Source of the DNA: Flavobacterium endoglycinae
Lineage (GTDB): Bacteria; Bacteroidota; Bacteroidia; Flavobacteriales; Flavobacteriaceae
Direction: 5' to 3'
NCBI RefSeq assembly: GCF_017352115.1
Contig: NZ_CP071448.1
Span: 1,240,001-1,304,000, forward strand
DNA: 64,000 bases
Positions 57,068 to 64,000 of the stretch are shown piece by piece (position 1 is the stretch's first letter; each line of letters begins with the position of its first letter). The notes beneath the pieces are model-generated. The model was not told the DNA's origin, made no database searches, and was given only the letters and a program-made list of their open reading frames with translations. Both the position numbers and the translations under genes were made by a program.

Positions 57068-58549
57068 TTATTTAGTTGTTAATATTAATTCTAATTCTTG
57101 TTTCCATTTTTTATAAGCCACTTCATAAGGCTCTTTATTGTGCAGTGGCAAAAACGTCATTACGTGGTCATTATCACTTACATTAGCTCCAAATTTACTG
57201 TAATCGCCGTCTTTCAAACCAACCGCTCTAGCTGCTCCAACCGCTCCCGTTGTATTGTAAATTTCGATTTCGTGGCCAATTAAAGTTGCTACAGTATTGG
57301 AGAAAATCTCCGAACGGAAAAGATTATCATTTCCTGCTCTAATTACATTAATTGTGGCATTATCATCTTTTAGACACTCCATTCCGTACACAAAAGAAAA
57401 AGCAATTCCTTCAAGAGAAGCTCTAAATAAATGCGCACTGTTATGAATGTTCAAATTCAGATTTAAGAAATGTGTCCCAATCGTTTTGTTATTAAACATA
57501 CGCTCTGCCCCATTCCCAAATGGAATAACGACAAGGCCTTCAGATCCAATCTCCACATTCGAAGCCTTTTCATTCATTGCCTCATAGCTTTCGTTGCCCA
57601 TATTATTGCGAAGCCATCTGTACTGAATTCCCGCTCCGTTAATATTTAAAAGTTTACCAACTCTTGGCGTTTCTAATTCGTAGTTTACGTGAACAAAGTT
57701 GTTTACTCTCGTGCTTTTTCCAGACGACATTTCGCTAACGGCATAAAAAACACCAGATGTCCCGCCTGTCGCGGCAACCTCTCCAGGATTCAGCACATTT
57801 AATGATAAAGCATTATTAGGCTGATCCCCTGCCCTATACACAATCGGAATTCCAACAGGAAGACCAGATTCTTGAGAAGCTTTTTCAGTCACAACACCTT
57901 GATTGGTAAAATTTTCTACAATTTTTGGCGTCAAAGAGCTATCAATTCCATAATAGTCCAAAAGCCAATCGGCTACTTTATTTTCTTTATAATCCCAAAG
58001 CATTCCTTCAGACAAACCATTTTTGGTTGTCGTTACTTCGCCAGTTAATTTCAAAGCGATATAATCTCCCGGAAGCATGTATTTGTCAATTTTGCTATAC
58101 AGCTGAGGTTCGTTTTCTTTCACCCATTTTAGTTTTGAAGCGGTGAAATTTCCAGGCGAATTCAATAAATGCATCATGCATTTTTCTTCTCCAATTTCTG
58201 CAAAAGCTTTATTCCCAATTTCAACCGCACGGCTATCGCACCAGATAATTGAATTTCGCAACGGAGTACCTTGTTGATCCACAATTACCAATCCGTGCAT
58301 TTGGTACGAAATACCAATTCCCTGAATTTTAGAAGCATCGATATTCGATTCTTTAATTGCCCTTTTTGTTGCCGTACAAATGTGCTGCCACCAAATTTCT
58401 GGATCCTGTTCTGCCCAATCTGGGTGAATGGAAAGGATTTCCATTTCGTTTTGAGGCTCATTCAAAACAATGATTTTTTTGCCTGTTTCTGCTTCTACCA
58501 AGGCTGCCTTGACAGAAGAACTTCCAATATCATAACCGATATAATACAT
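57068..58549 (-). CDS. xylB: Xylulokinase (FGGY family)
   Basis: 493 residues. The N-terminal FGGY domain starts [20 protein letters not shown], the phosphate-binding loop, and has [15 protein letters not shown] near 81. A catalytic Asp is expected in [12 protein letters not shown] near 239. The C-terminal domain has [14 protein letters not shown] and [14 protein letters not shown]. It phosphorylates D-xylulose to xylulose-5-phosphate. It is 3 bp from the gntR stop and 7 bp from the xylA start, so it is cotranscribed with both. Confidence 0.95.
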   Translation of the reverse strand: MYYIGYDIGSSSVKAALVEAETGKKIIVLNEPQNEMEILSIHPDWAEQDPEIWWQHICTATKRAIKESNIDASKIQGIGISYQMHGLVIVDQQGTPLRNSIIWCDSRAVEIGNKAFAEIGEEKCMMHLLNSPGNFTASKLKWVKENEPQLYSKIDKYMLPGDYIALKLTGEVTTTKNGLSEGMLWDYKENKVADWLLDYYGIDSSLTPKIVENFTNQGVVTEKASQESGLPVGIPIVYRAGDQPNNALSLNVLNPGEVAATGGTSGVFYAVSEMSSGKSTRVNNFVHVNYELETPRVGKLLNINGAGIQYRWLRNNMGNESYEAMNEKASNVEIGSEGLVVIPFGNGAERMFNNKTIGTHFLNLNLNIHNSAHLFRASLEGIAFSFVYGMECLKDDNATINVIRAGNDNLFRSEIFSNTVATLIGHEIEIYNTTGAVGAARAVGLKDGDYSKFGANVSDNDHVMTFLPLHNKEPYEVAYKKWKQELELILTTK

Positions 58550-58552
58550 AAC

Positions 58553-59560
58553 TTACAATGATTCTCTTATTATTAATTTTGTCGGCACATAACATTTCGT
58601 TTCTTCGTCATGCGTAATAAATGCCGCTGCTTTGGTTCCTAGTTCTTTGAAGTCAGTCGAAACAACTGAAATCCCTTTGTATATAAATTTCTTCATTGGC
58701 GTTTCATTGTACGAAAGAAAACCAACATCTTTTCCGGGTTCAAAATCCTTTTCTTTACATTGCTCTAAAAAGTGTCCCAAAATCCTGTCGCTTACACTGA
58801 TATAGGCAATTCCTTTCTCAATATTGAACTTTTTCGGATCTGTGATAATGTCGTATTGAAAACCAAAATCAGCACAGAATTTCTTAAAAAATTCTACCGT
58901 TTCCCAAGGGTGATTCGTAAAATCCGGATATACAAAATCTATTTTTTTATACTTTTTAAACAAATCAACCGCTTCTTTTAAAGCATCATAAAAGGCTTTT
59001 CCGAAATCCTGAAAAACATAATTATTGGCTTTGTCAGCCCTAATATTCCAGTCAATCAAAAGCAATTTATCCTTTGAAATTGCGGACAAAGCTGGCGTAA
59101 TATCCTTATGGTCAAAATTCATCACCACATATTTGTAATACTTCCCGATTCCGTTATTAATGATTGTTTTAAAAACATCAATATTATAATGGTGAAACTG
59201 CACATCAATAATCACATTATCTGGCAGATTATTCACAACCGAATGATACAAAACCTCTTTGTAAGCCTTAAACGTATCCAAAACCAAAAGCACTTTTCTA
59301 GTTTCGCCAGCTACATAATAGCCTTTGTTCGGCACAGAATCGATTACTTTTTGATCTTTTAAAATCGAATACGCCTTAAAAACCGTGTCTCTCGAAAGCT
59401 GATATGTTTTGCAGATCACATTTACAGACGGAAGCAAGTCTCCCTTTTGCAAAATATTCTCCGCAATCGCATTGGTAATCCCGTCAACCAGCTGCTGATA
59501 CTTCGGAATATCACTTTCGTGATTGATTATAAATTCAAATTTTTCTTCTTCTTTTAGCAT
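58553..59560 (-). CDS. GntR-family transcriptional regulator with LacI-type sensor domain
   Basis: 335 residues. A GntR winged helix fills about 10-80 (PKYQQLVDGITNAIAENILQKGDLLPSVNVICKTYQLSRDTVFKAYSIL). The remaining 240 residues form a periplasmic-binding-like sensor (VLLVLDTFKAYKEVLYHSVV; YKYVVMNFDHKD). It heads the gntR-xylB-xylA operon and most likely responds to xylose or a related sugar. A palindrome with a duplicated GTTCTG core overlaps its start codon (59555-59587) and is probably its own operator. Confidence 0.9.
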   Translation of the reverse strand: MLKEEEKFEFIINHESDIPKYQQLVDGITNAIAENILQKGDLLPSVNVICKTYQLSRDTVFKAYSILKDQKVIDSVPNKGYYVAGETRKVLLVLDTFKAYKEVLYHSVVNNLPDNVIIDVQFHHYNIDVFKTIINNGIGKYYKYVVMNFDHKDITPALSAISKDKLLLIDWNIRADKANNYVFQDFGKAFYDALKEAVDLFKKYKKIDFVYPDFTNHPWETVEFFKKFCADFGFQYDIITDPKKFNIEKGIAYISVSDRILGHFLEQCKEKDFEPGKDVGFLSYNETPMKKFIYKGISVVSTDFKELGTKAAAFITHDEETKCYVPTKLIIRESL

Positions 59561-59587
59561 ACCGTTCTGTTCCGTTCTGTTATGCTA
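59555..59587. promoter_or_regulatory. Candidate operator overlapping the gntR start codon
   Basis: TAGCATA (59555-59561) and TATGCTA (59581-59587) form inverted arms around two direct copies of CCGTTCTGTT (59562-59571 and 59572-59581). The start codon of gntR is inside the left arm. Binding here would block translation initiation or early transcription of the xylose operon, suggesting autoregulation. Confidence 0.5.
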
Positions 59588-59667
59588 AAGTAGCTAAAAA
59601 TCTTTTACAAAAAATTATTTTTAAGTTTAAAATTGTTATTTTTTAAATGTGTTAATCTTTATAATTT

Positions 59668-59766
59668 GGGCGTGCCCCGCCGAAAAAAGCGGGTCGGGCT
59701 ATCCGCTACAAGTCCTCGTCTCGTCAAAAGACGAGACTGTGGGCTTTTCACTTCTATCCCTCACGC
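59668..59766. repeat. GC-rich structured intergenic element
   Basis: About 99 bp clearly richer in GC than its surroundings. CCCCGC/GCGGG (59675-59680, 59689-59693) form one hairpin; GTCTCGTC-AAAA-GACGAGAC (59718-59737) is a perfect 8-bp stem with a tetraloop; GGGCGTG at the left end and CACGC at the right end can close the structure. The layout suggests a folded RNA or a mobile palindromic repeat. From memory, similar sequences recur across flavobacterial genomes, which I cannot check here. Confidence 0.6.
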
Positions 59767-59946
59767 AAAACGGTTTCATGAGAGATGACGGAACATTATT
59801 TTTTCAAAAACTTAGCAATATAATTTAATCGTAAAGTTTGCAAAGTTTATGTTAAGAACGCAAAGAGTTTCGCCACAGTTTTTGTCATTTAGACGTAAGT
59901 ATAAATCTTTGCAAGTAACTCCACGAAGATTCTTAACAATATTAAA

Positions 59947-60027
59947 AACATAGCCCAAGGTTTCAACCTTGGAGACACAGCAAATGGAATACATTGCGTA
60001 CCCAAGGTTGAAACCTTGGGCTATGTT
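59947..60027. repeat. REPIN-like palindromic doublet, second full copy
   Basis: Arms 59947-59972 and 60001-60027 are inverted copies of the CCCAAGGTT..AACCTTGGG palindrome with AACATAG and CTATGTT at the outer ends. It is the same architecture as 39576-39657, with a different spacer. Confidence 0.75.
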
Positions 60028-60210
60028 CAAATAGATGTTTGCACCTCTTAGTTTGTCATTTCAATCGAATGGAAACCTAGTAATAGTGACACATGAAGCA
60101 AAACACAATAGAAACTCCGTACAGAATTTCAATGATCTTTGTAGAATCCCGCGTAAAATCTCTCCTTCAGTAGAGTTAACAAACGCAACGTAAAGAAATA
60201 AACTTCAAAC

Positions 60211-60222
60211 ACAACCGATTGT
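60211..60222. promoter_or_regulatory. Operator-like palindrome ACAACCGATTGT, site 3
   Basis: This 12-mer is the exact reverse complement of the one at 62873-62884. It lies 32 bp past the GH43 stop and about 650 bp upstream of gntR. Its target is unclear. Confidence 0.4.
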
Positions 60223-60253
60223 ATTTTTTATGAAATTTTTTTACAAAAAAAAC

Positions 60254-61288
60254 TTAATCGATTAATCTTCTTATCCCGTAAGGATCAATTGTGATAATTG
60301 AACCGTCTTTTAAATAATCGATTTTGGTTACTTTCATGCTTCTCAAATGCGTAACGCCTTTTGATAAACTTGAATCGTGGTAAAATAAATACCATTCTCC
60401 ATCTACTTCGCAGATCGAATGATGTGAGGTCCAGCCCACAACCGGATTTAAAATTCTTCCTTGATATGTAAACGGTCCGTACGGATTGTCGCCAATCGCG
60501 TAACAGATAAAATGTGTGTCTCCTGTAGAATACGAGAAATAGTATTTCCCATTATACTTATGAACCCATGAAGCTTCAAAAAAACGGCGATCGTTATCAC
60601 CCGCAAGGATTTCATTTCCATTTTCATCCAAAATTTTAATTTCTTTCGGCTCTTCTGCAAATTCCAGCATATCATCTCTAAGCAAAGCCACAATTGGCCC
60701 CAAGGCTTTTTCTTCTGCCAAAGGTTCTTCATTATTTTGATCGTATTTATTATTTCTGTACTTCTGAAGCTGTCCGCCCCAAATGCCGCCAAAATAGATG
60801 TAATGCTTTCCATCTTCATCTTCAAAAACAGCCGGATCAATACTATAACTACCCTTTATCGCTTCTTTTTCGGGAATAAAAGGCCCGACAGGCGAATCTG
60901 ATATGGCAACTCCAATCTGGAATATTCCATCGGCGCGTTTGGCAGGGAAATACAAATAATATTTTCCATTTTTATAGGCTGCATCTGGTGCCCACATTTG
61001 TTTTTCGGCCCAGGCCACATCGTCTACATGCAAGGCTACTCCGTTATCAACTGCTTCTGATGAGATGTCGTCCATAGAAAAAACGTGATAATCTTCCATC
61101 CCGAAATGATCTCCATTGTCATTAAATGGAATTCCAGCATCGATGTCGTGCGACGGATAAATATAAATTTTACCATTGAATACATGCGCCGAAGGATCGG
61201 CTGTATAAATATGTGATACTAAAGGCTTTGAAATCGCCAGTTCATTAATCTGCTCAAAATTAATGTGTTCAATGCTGTCTTCAGGCAT
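60254..61288 (-). CDS. Cytoplasmic GH43 family beta-xylosidase/arabinofuranosidase
   Basis: 344 residues with no signal peptide, so intracellular. GH43 propeller motifs are IYTADPSAHVFNGKIYIYPSHD (base Asp in ADPS), MWAPDAAYKNGKYYLYFPAK, YSIDPAVFEDEDGKHYIYFGG and the acid Glu in RRFFEASWVHKYNGKYYFSYS. Intracellular GH43 enzymes typically cleave xylo- or arabinoxylo-oligosaccharides. It is 21 bp downstream of the symporter gene and probably hydrolyses what that protein imports. The name fixes the family only; the exact activity is inferred from the xylan context. Confidence 0.9.
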   Translation of the reverse strand: MPEDSIEHINFEQINELAISKPLVSHIYTADPSAHVFNGKIYIYPSHDIDAGIPFNDNGDHFGMEDYHVFSMDDISSEAVDNGVALHVDDVAWAEKQMWAPDAAYKNGKYYLYFPAKRADGIFQIGVAISDSPVGPFIPEKEAIKGSYSIDPAVFEDEDGKHYIYFGGIWGGQLQKYRNNKYDQNNEEPLAEEKALGPIVALLRDDMLEFAEEPKEIKILDENGNEILAGDNDRRFFEASWVHKYNGKYYFSYSTGDTHFICYAIGDNPYGPFTYQGRILNPVVGWTSHHSICEVDGEWYLFYHDSSLSKGVTHLRSMKVTKIDYLKDGSIITIDPYGIRRLID

Positions 61289-61309
61289 AGTGATATTTTG
61301 TTTAAAAAA

Positions 61310-62743
61310 TTAAGTTCTTCTTTCTTTTAGTTCTGTTTCAATCTGCACTTCCATTTCTTTATTGATTTTATAGAAAAACAGCAATCCAGCTCCGATTAAA
61401 AAAGGGATTGCAGGGAAAATACTCACTAATAATTTGATTCCGTTTATAGCTGTTTCTGATTGCTGAGAAGTATTTGGAACATAATGGAAATACCCTAAAA
61501 ATAATGTCGTTAAAGCTCCTCCAATACTTAATCCTGTTTTTAGCCCAACCATCATCGCAGAGAAAATTATTGCCGTGGCACGACGGTTATTCAGCCACTC
61601 TGAATAATCAGCCACATCAGCAATCATTGCCCAAAGAATCGGGATGGTGATTCCGTAGAAAAATCCATGTAAAATTTGAGAGAGAAATATCAATCCGATA
61701 GATGTGGATGGGAAAAAGTAAAAAGCAATAATAAACAGGGTTGAAATAAACAGAAATAGTCCAAAAACATTTCGTTTCCCGTATTTATCGGCTAAATTTT
61801 TAGATAAGGTAATCCCGACAATCATAAAGATAATGCCGCCTGCATTGAATAAACCAAAACCTGCAGAAACAGGATCGTTGCCAAAATGATTCAACCCGAT
61901 TGTAGTTAGAAAATCCAGAATAGGCTGAATAAAAGCTGTCAGCTGTTCTTTATTGACGTAGTTTTCGAAATAATACACATACGAACCGCCTTTCATTGCT
62001 AATGTTACAAAAACCAAAGTGGTGAGCGTAAGCATAATGATCCAAGGTCTGTTTTTGATTAAATCGCTTAAATCTTCTTTAACGCTTGATTTTTGTTCTG
62101 GTTTCGGAATGATTCTTTCTTTTGTGGTTAAAAAAGTAATCAAAAGCATGATCGTTCCAATAATTGCCAAAGCGGTCATTACTTTTTCGATTCCGACTGC
62201 TTTATCGCCATTACCAGCACTTTTAATAATTCCGAGCATGAAAACCTGAACAAAAAATTGGGCAAACATAACGGCCACAAAACGGTATGATGACATACTG
62301 TTTCGTTCTTTCATATCGCCTGTAATTACGCCGCTTAAAGCAGAATACGGCAGGTTGTTTCCAGCATAAAAAAGCAATAATAAAGTATAGGTTACAACGG
62401 CATAAATTACTTTTCCTTTATACGAGAAATCAGGAGTAGAAAATGCTAATAAAGCCACCACTCCAAGCGGAATCGCAGTTATTAAAATCCATGGCCTGAA
62501 TTTTCCCCATTTAGTACTCGTTCTGTCTGCCAAAACCCCAATAATAGGATTAAAAATAAAGGCCGCAATCAAACCCACGATCAGCATAATGATTGAAGAA
62601 TCGGTTGGCGATAAGCCGTAAATATCGGTATAAAAATACGCCAGATACGTCATCAAAGTCTGAAAAACCAAATTAGCAGCCAAGTCTCCTAAGCTGTATC
62701 CAATTTTTTCTTTGATGGATAGTTTTTGTGAAATGTTAGTCAT
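61310..62743 (-). CDS. GPH-family glycoside/pentoside:cation symporter (MFS)
   Basis: 477 residues, about 12 membrane helices. The N-terminal LSIKEKIGYSLGDLAANLVFQ and the loop GVLADRTSTKWGKFRPWILI are diagnostic of the glycoside-pentoside-hexuronide family. It would import xylosides or xylo-oligosaccharides across the inner membrane with a cation. It starts a two-gene unit with the GH43 gene downstream. Its leader carries a TAAATTTG-type -7 element at 62913-62920 flanked by two operator-like palindromes. Confidence 0.93.
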   Translation of the reverse strand: MTNISQKLSIKEKIGYSLGDLAANLVFQTLMTYLAYFYTDIYGLSPTDSSIIMLIVGLIAAFIFNPIIGVLADRTSTKWGKFRPWILITAIPLGVVALLAFSTPDFSYKGKVIYAVVTYTLLLLFYAGNNLPYSALSGVITGDMKERNSMSSYRFVAVMFAQFFVQVFMLGIIKSAGNGDKAVGIEKVMTALAIIGTIMLLITFLTTKERIIPKPEQKSSVKEDLSDLIKNRPWIIMLTLTTLVFVTLAMKGGSYVYYFENYVNKEQLTAFIQPILDFLTTIGLNHFGNDPVSAGFGLFNAGGIIFMIVGITLSKNLADKYGKRNVFGLFLFISTLFIIAFYFFPSTSIGLIFLSQILHGFFYGITIPILWAMIADVADYSEWLNNRRATAIIFSAMMVGLKTGLSIGGALTTLFLGYFHYVPNTSQQSETAINGIKLLVSIFPAIPFLIGAGLLFFYKINKEMEVQIETELKERRT

Positions 62744-62785
62744 TCGTGGTTTTTGTGGTTAGTTAGTTCTATCCTGTAAAGTTTT

Positions 62786-62842
62786 AAAAACCTTTCAGGT
62801 TTCCTATTTGTTTCAACTACTCTTCTTATCCGAAAGGTTTTT
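62786..62842 (-). terminator. Hairpin in the leader of the xyloside transporter gene
   Basis: AAAAACCTTTC (62786-62796) and GAAAGGTTTTT (62832-62842) are perfect 11-bp reverse complements. On the minus strand the distal arm ends in five T residues, so the structure can terminate transcription. Being between the putative promoter and the start codon, it could be an attenuator or the terminator of the xylanase gene. Confidence 0.4.
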
Positions 62843-62872
62843 TAACCCCTTTAGAGATGAATTCAAATCAAA

Positions 62873-62962
62873 ACAATCGGTTGTGTAAAATTAGACAAAA
62901 AAACATATTATCCAAATTTAGTTTACTTTATTTGCTTTATTTTTAATTTCACAATCGATTGT
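62873..62962 (-). promoter_or_regulatory. Putative promoter flanked by two operator-like palindromes
   Basis: ACAATCGGTTGT (62873-62884) and the perfect palindrome ACAATCGATTGT (62951-62962) have centres 78 bp apart. Between them, on the minus strand, is TAAATTTG (62920-62913), which fits the flavobacterial -7 element of the transporter gene; no good -33 TTG is seen at the right distance. The palindromes have the central CG typical of LacI-type operators. The regulator is not identified in the window. Confidence 0.5.
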
Positions 62963-62997
62963 AAATAAATTCATCAAAACTTAAACTATTTTAGTAT

Positions 62998-64000
62998 TTA
63001 TTCTTTAGTTTCTTTCAGTTTTAAAACGCTGTCGTAAGCCTTTTTATGTTTTAAATGGGCATCAAAAGGCAGCGGATAATTGGTTCTTCCTTTTATCGGC
63101 CAGTCGTTTAACCAAGATTGTCCGTCGTGAACGCCCCAAAAAGTAACTCTGCTGATTTTATCTTTGTGTTTCAAAAATAATTTAAAAATTGAAGCATAAC
63201 GCTCTGCAAGTTTGTTTTGAATAGAGTCTGGTAATGCTTTTGGATACGGATTCATTTTTTCGCTTCCTTCAAATTTCTGATTTACGTCTGCTCCTTTTAA
63301 GTCCCACGGATTAGGCAATACGGTAATATCTAATTCTGTAAACGCTACTTTAATTCCTAAAGCTGAATATTCTAAAATACTTTTTTCAATTTCTTCTATC
63401 GACGGACTTCCCAATCTCCAATGCCCTTGAATCCCAACTCCGTCCACTTTTCCGCCTTCCGCTTTTATTTTTTTGATTAAAGCAATAGCTCCTGCTCTTT
63501 TAGCCGGTTCTTCGATATTATAATCGTTATAATACAATGCTGCTTTAGGATCTGCTTTGGCTGCCAATTTAAAAGCATCAACCAAATACTTTTCTCCAAG
63601 TGTTTTCAAAAAAACCGACTGTCTCAAAGTACCATCTTCGTTTAAAGCTTCATTTACCACATCCCAAGAACCAATTCGCCCTTTGTATTTGGAAACAACT
63701 GTAGTGATATGGTCCTGCATAAAAGCTTTCATTTCTGTACTATCAGCAATTTTCTCCATCCAAGGCGCCAATTGACTGTGCCAAATTAAAGTGTGTCCGT
63801 GAACAAACATTTTATTCTTTTCTCCATACGCCACAAATTTATCCGATAATGTAAAATCGTATTTGTCTTTCTGCGGATGAACATACATAGATTTCATAAT
63901 ATTCTCAGCCGTAATGGCGTTGAACTCTTTTCGAATCAGCGAATCTTCTTTCGGATTTTTTTCATTAATCTGATTTAGATCTAACGCAGTACCTATATAA
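62998..64000 (-). CDS. GH10 family endo-beta-1,4-xylanase, N-terminus cut by window edge
   Basis: The frame runs to the right edge, so the visible part is 333 codons and the start is missing. It begins IGTALDLNQINEKNPKEDSL, then FNAITAENIMKSMYVHP, the start of a GH10 barrel. MFVHGHTLIWHSQLAPWM follows. The acid/base Glu is in WDVVNEALNEDG and the nucleophile Glu in VAFTELDITVLP. WGVHDGQSWLNDWP closes the barrel. GH10 enzymes cut the xylan backbone. The gene lies upstream of the GPH symporter, GH43 and xylose genes, giving a path from xylan to xylulose-5-phosphate. Confidence 0.95.
   Translation of the reverse strand, partial: YIGTALDLNQINEKNPKEDSLIRKEFNAITAENIMKSMYVHPQKDKYDFTLSDKFVAYGEKNKMFVHGHTLIWHSQLAPWMEKIADSTEMKAFMQDHITTVVSKYKGRIGSWDVVNEALNEDGTLRQSVFLKTLGEKYLVDAFKLAAKADPKAALYYNDYNIEEPAKRAGAIALIKKIKAEGGKVDGVGIQGHWRLGSPSIEEIEKSILEYSALGIKVAFTELDITVLPNPWDLKGADVNQKFEGSEKMNPYPKALPDSIQNKLAERYASIFKLFLKHKDKISRVTFWGVHDGQSWLNDWPIKGRTNYPLPFDAHLKHKKAYDSVLKLKETKE

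Larger units (their letters stand above)
59588..60253. other. Long intergenic region upstream of the xylose operon
   Basis: About 670 bp with no gene. It contains a GC-rich structured element (59668-59766), a degenerate CGCAAAGA-type repeat region (about 59830-59870), a REPIN-like doublet (59947-60027), a decayed TCATTTC repeat (about 60056-60180) and a 12-bp operator-like palindrome (60211-60222). Confidence 0.7.

Noticed and set aside
60254..60265. Palindrome TTAATCGATTAA resembling the operator-like sites
   Set aside because: It is the coding end of the GH43 gene and lacks the ACAA/TTGT arms.

Overview
The window looks like chromosomal DNA of a Flavobacterium-type member of the Bacteroidetes, probably a soil or freshwater glycan degrader. 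The evidence is AT-rich DNA, SusC/SusD outer-membrane pairs, many secreted glycoside hydrolases and lipoproteins, a hybrid two-component sensor, a NagB-PIG-L fusion typical of the phylum, and one good match to the flavobacterial promoter pattern (TTG-N19-TATATTTG at 53034-53063). Assignment to genus is inference. No rRNA, tRNA, CRISPR array, phage or classical insertion sequence was seen.

Region 1 (1-31242) looks like an N-glycan / glycoprotein utilisation locus, almost entirely on the minus strand. From right to left it holds a GH29 fucosidase, NagB-PIG-L, a GH92 mannosidase, a sodium:solute symporter, a GH130 phosphorylase, a CBM9-like protein, a family-10-like glycosidase lipoprotein, a Tat-exported glycosylasparaginase, GH2, GH20, GH29, GH92 and GH3 enzymes, and a SusC/SusD pair cut by the left edge. 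A LytS-type kinase and LytTR regulator (24967-26812) diverge from it. Proposed flow: outer enzymes remove fucose, galactose, GlcNAc and alpha-mannose; glycosylasparaginase cleaves GlcNAc-Asn; the symporter imports a small Man-GlcNAc product; GH130 phosphorolyses it; NagB feeds glucosamine-6-phosphate to glycolysis.

Region 2 (31416-49882) starts with an Rnl2-like RNA ligase. It is followed by a plant-polysaccharide locus: GH43, lipoprotein aldose 1-epimerase, GH43, GH2, a GH43-like propeller protein, a GH5-like lipoprotein, SusD, SusC and a divergent hybrid two-component regulator. The enzymes suggest an arabinose/galactose-containing hemicellulose or pectin side chain; the exact substrate is unsettled.

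Region 3 (49883-55295) is mixed: a methyltransferase with a duplicated N-terminal module, a SUFU-domain protein, a beta-helix acyltransferase-like protein, a MarR-GNAT fusion, a gamma-glutamylcyclotransferase-like protein and transaldolase. Region 4 (55735-64000) is xylose/xylan metabolism: xylA, xylulokinase and a GntR regulator, then a cytoplasmic GH43, a GPH-type symporter and a GH10 xylanase cut by the right edge.

The most unusual content is between genes. Several families of palindromic repeats are present: REPIN-like doublets, a hairpin family with 17-bp terminal inverted repeats, long imperfect hairpins and a GC-rich structured element. Some are nested in others. Two near-identical 12-bp palindromes flank a putative promoter of the xyloside transporter and look like operators of an unidentified regulator.
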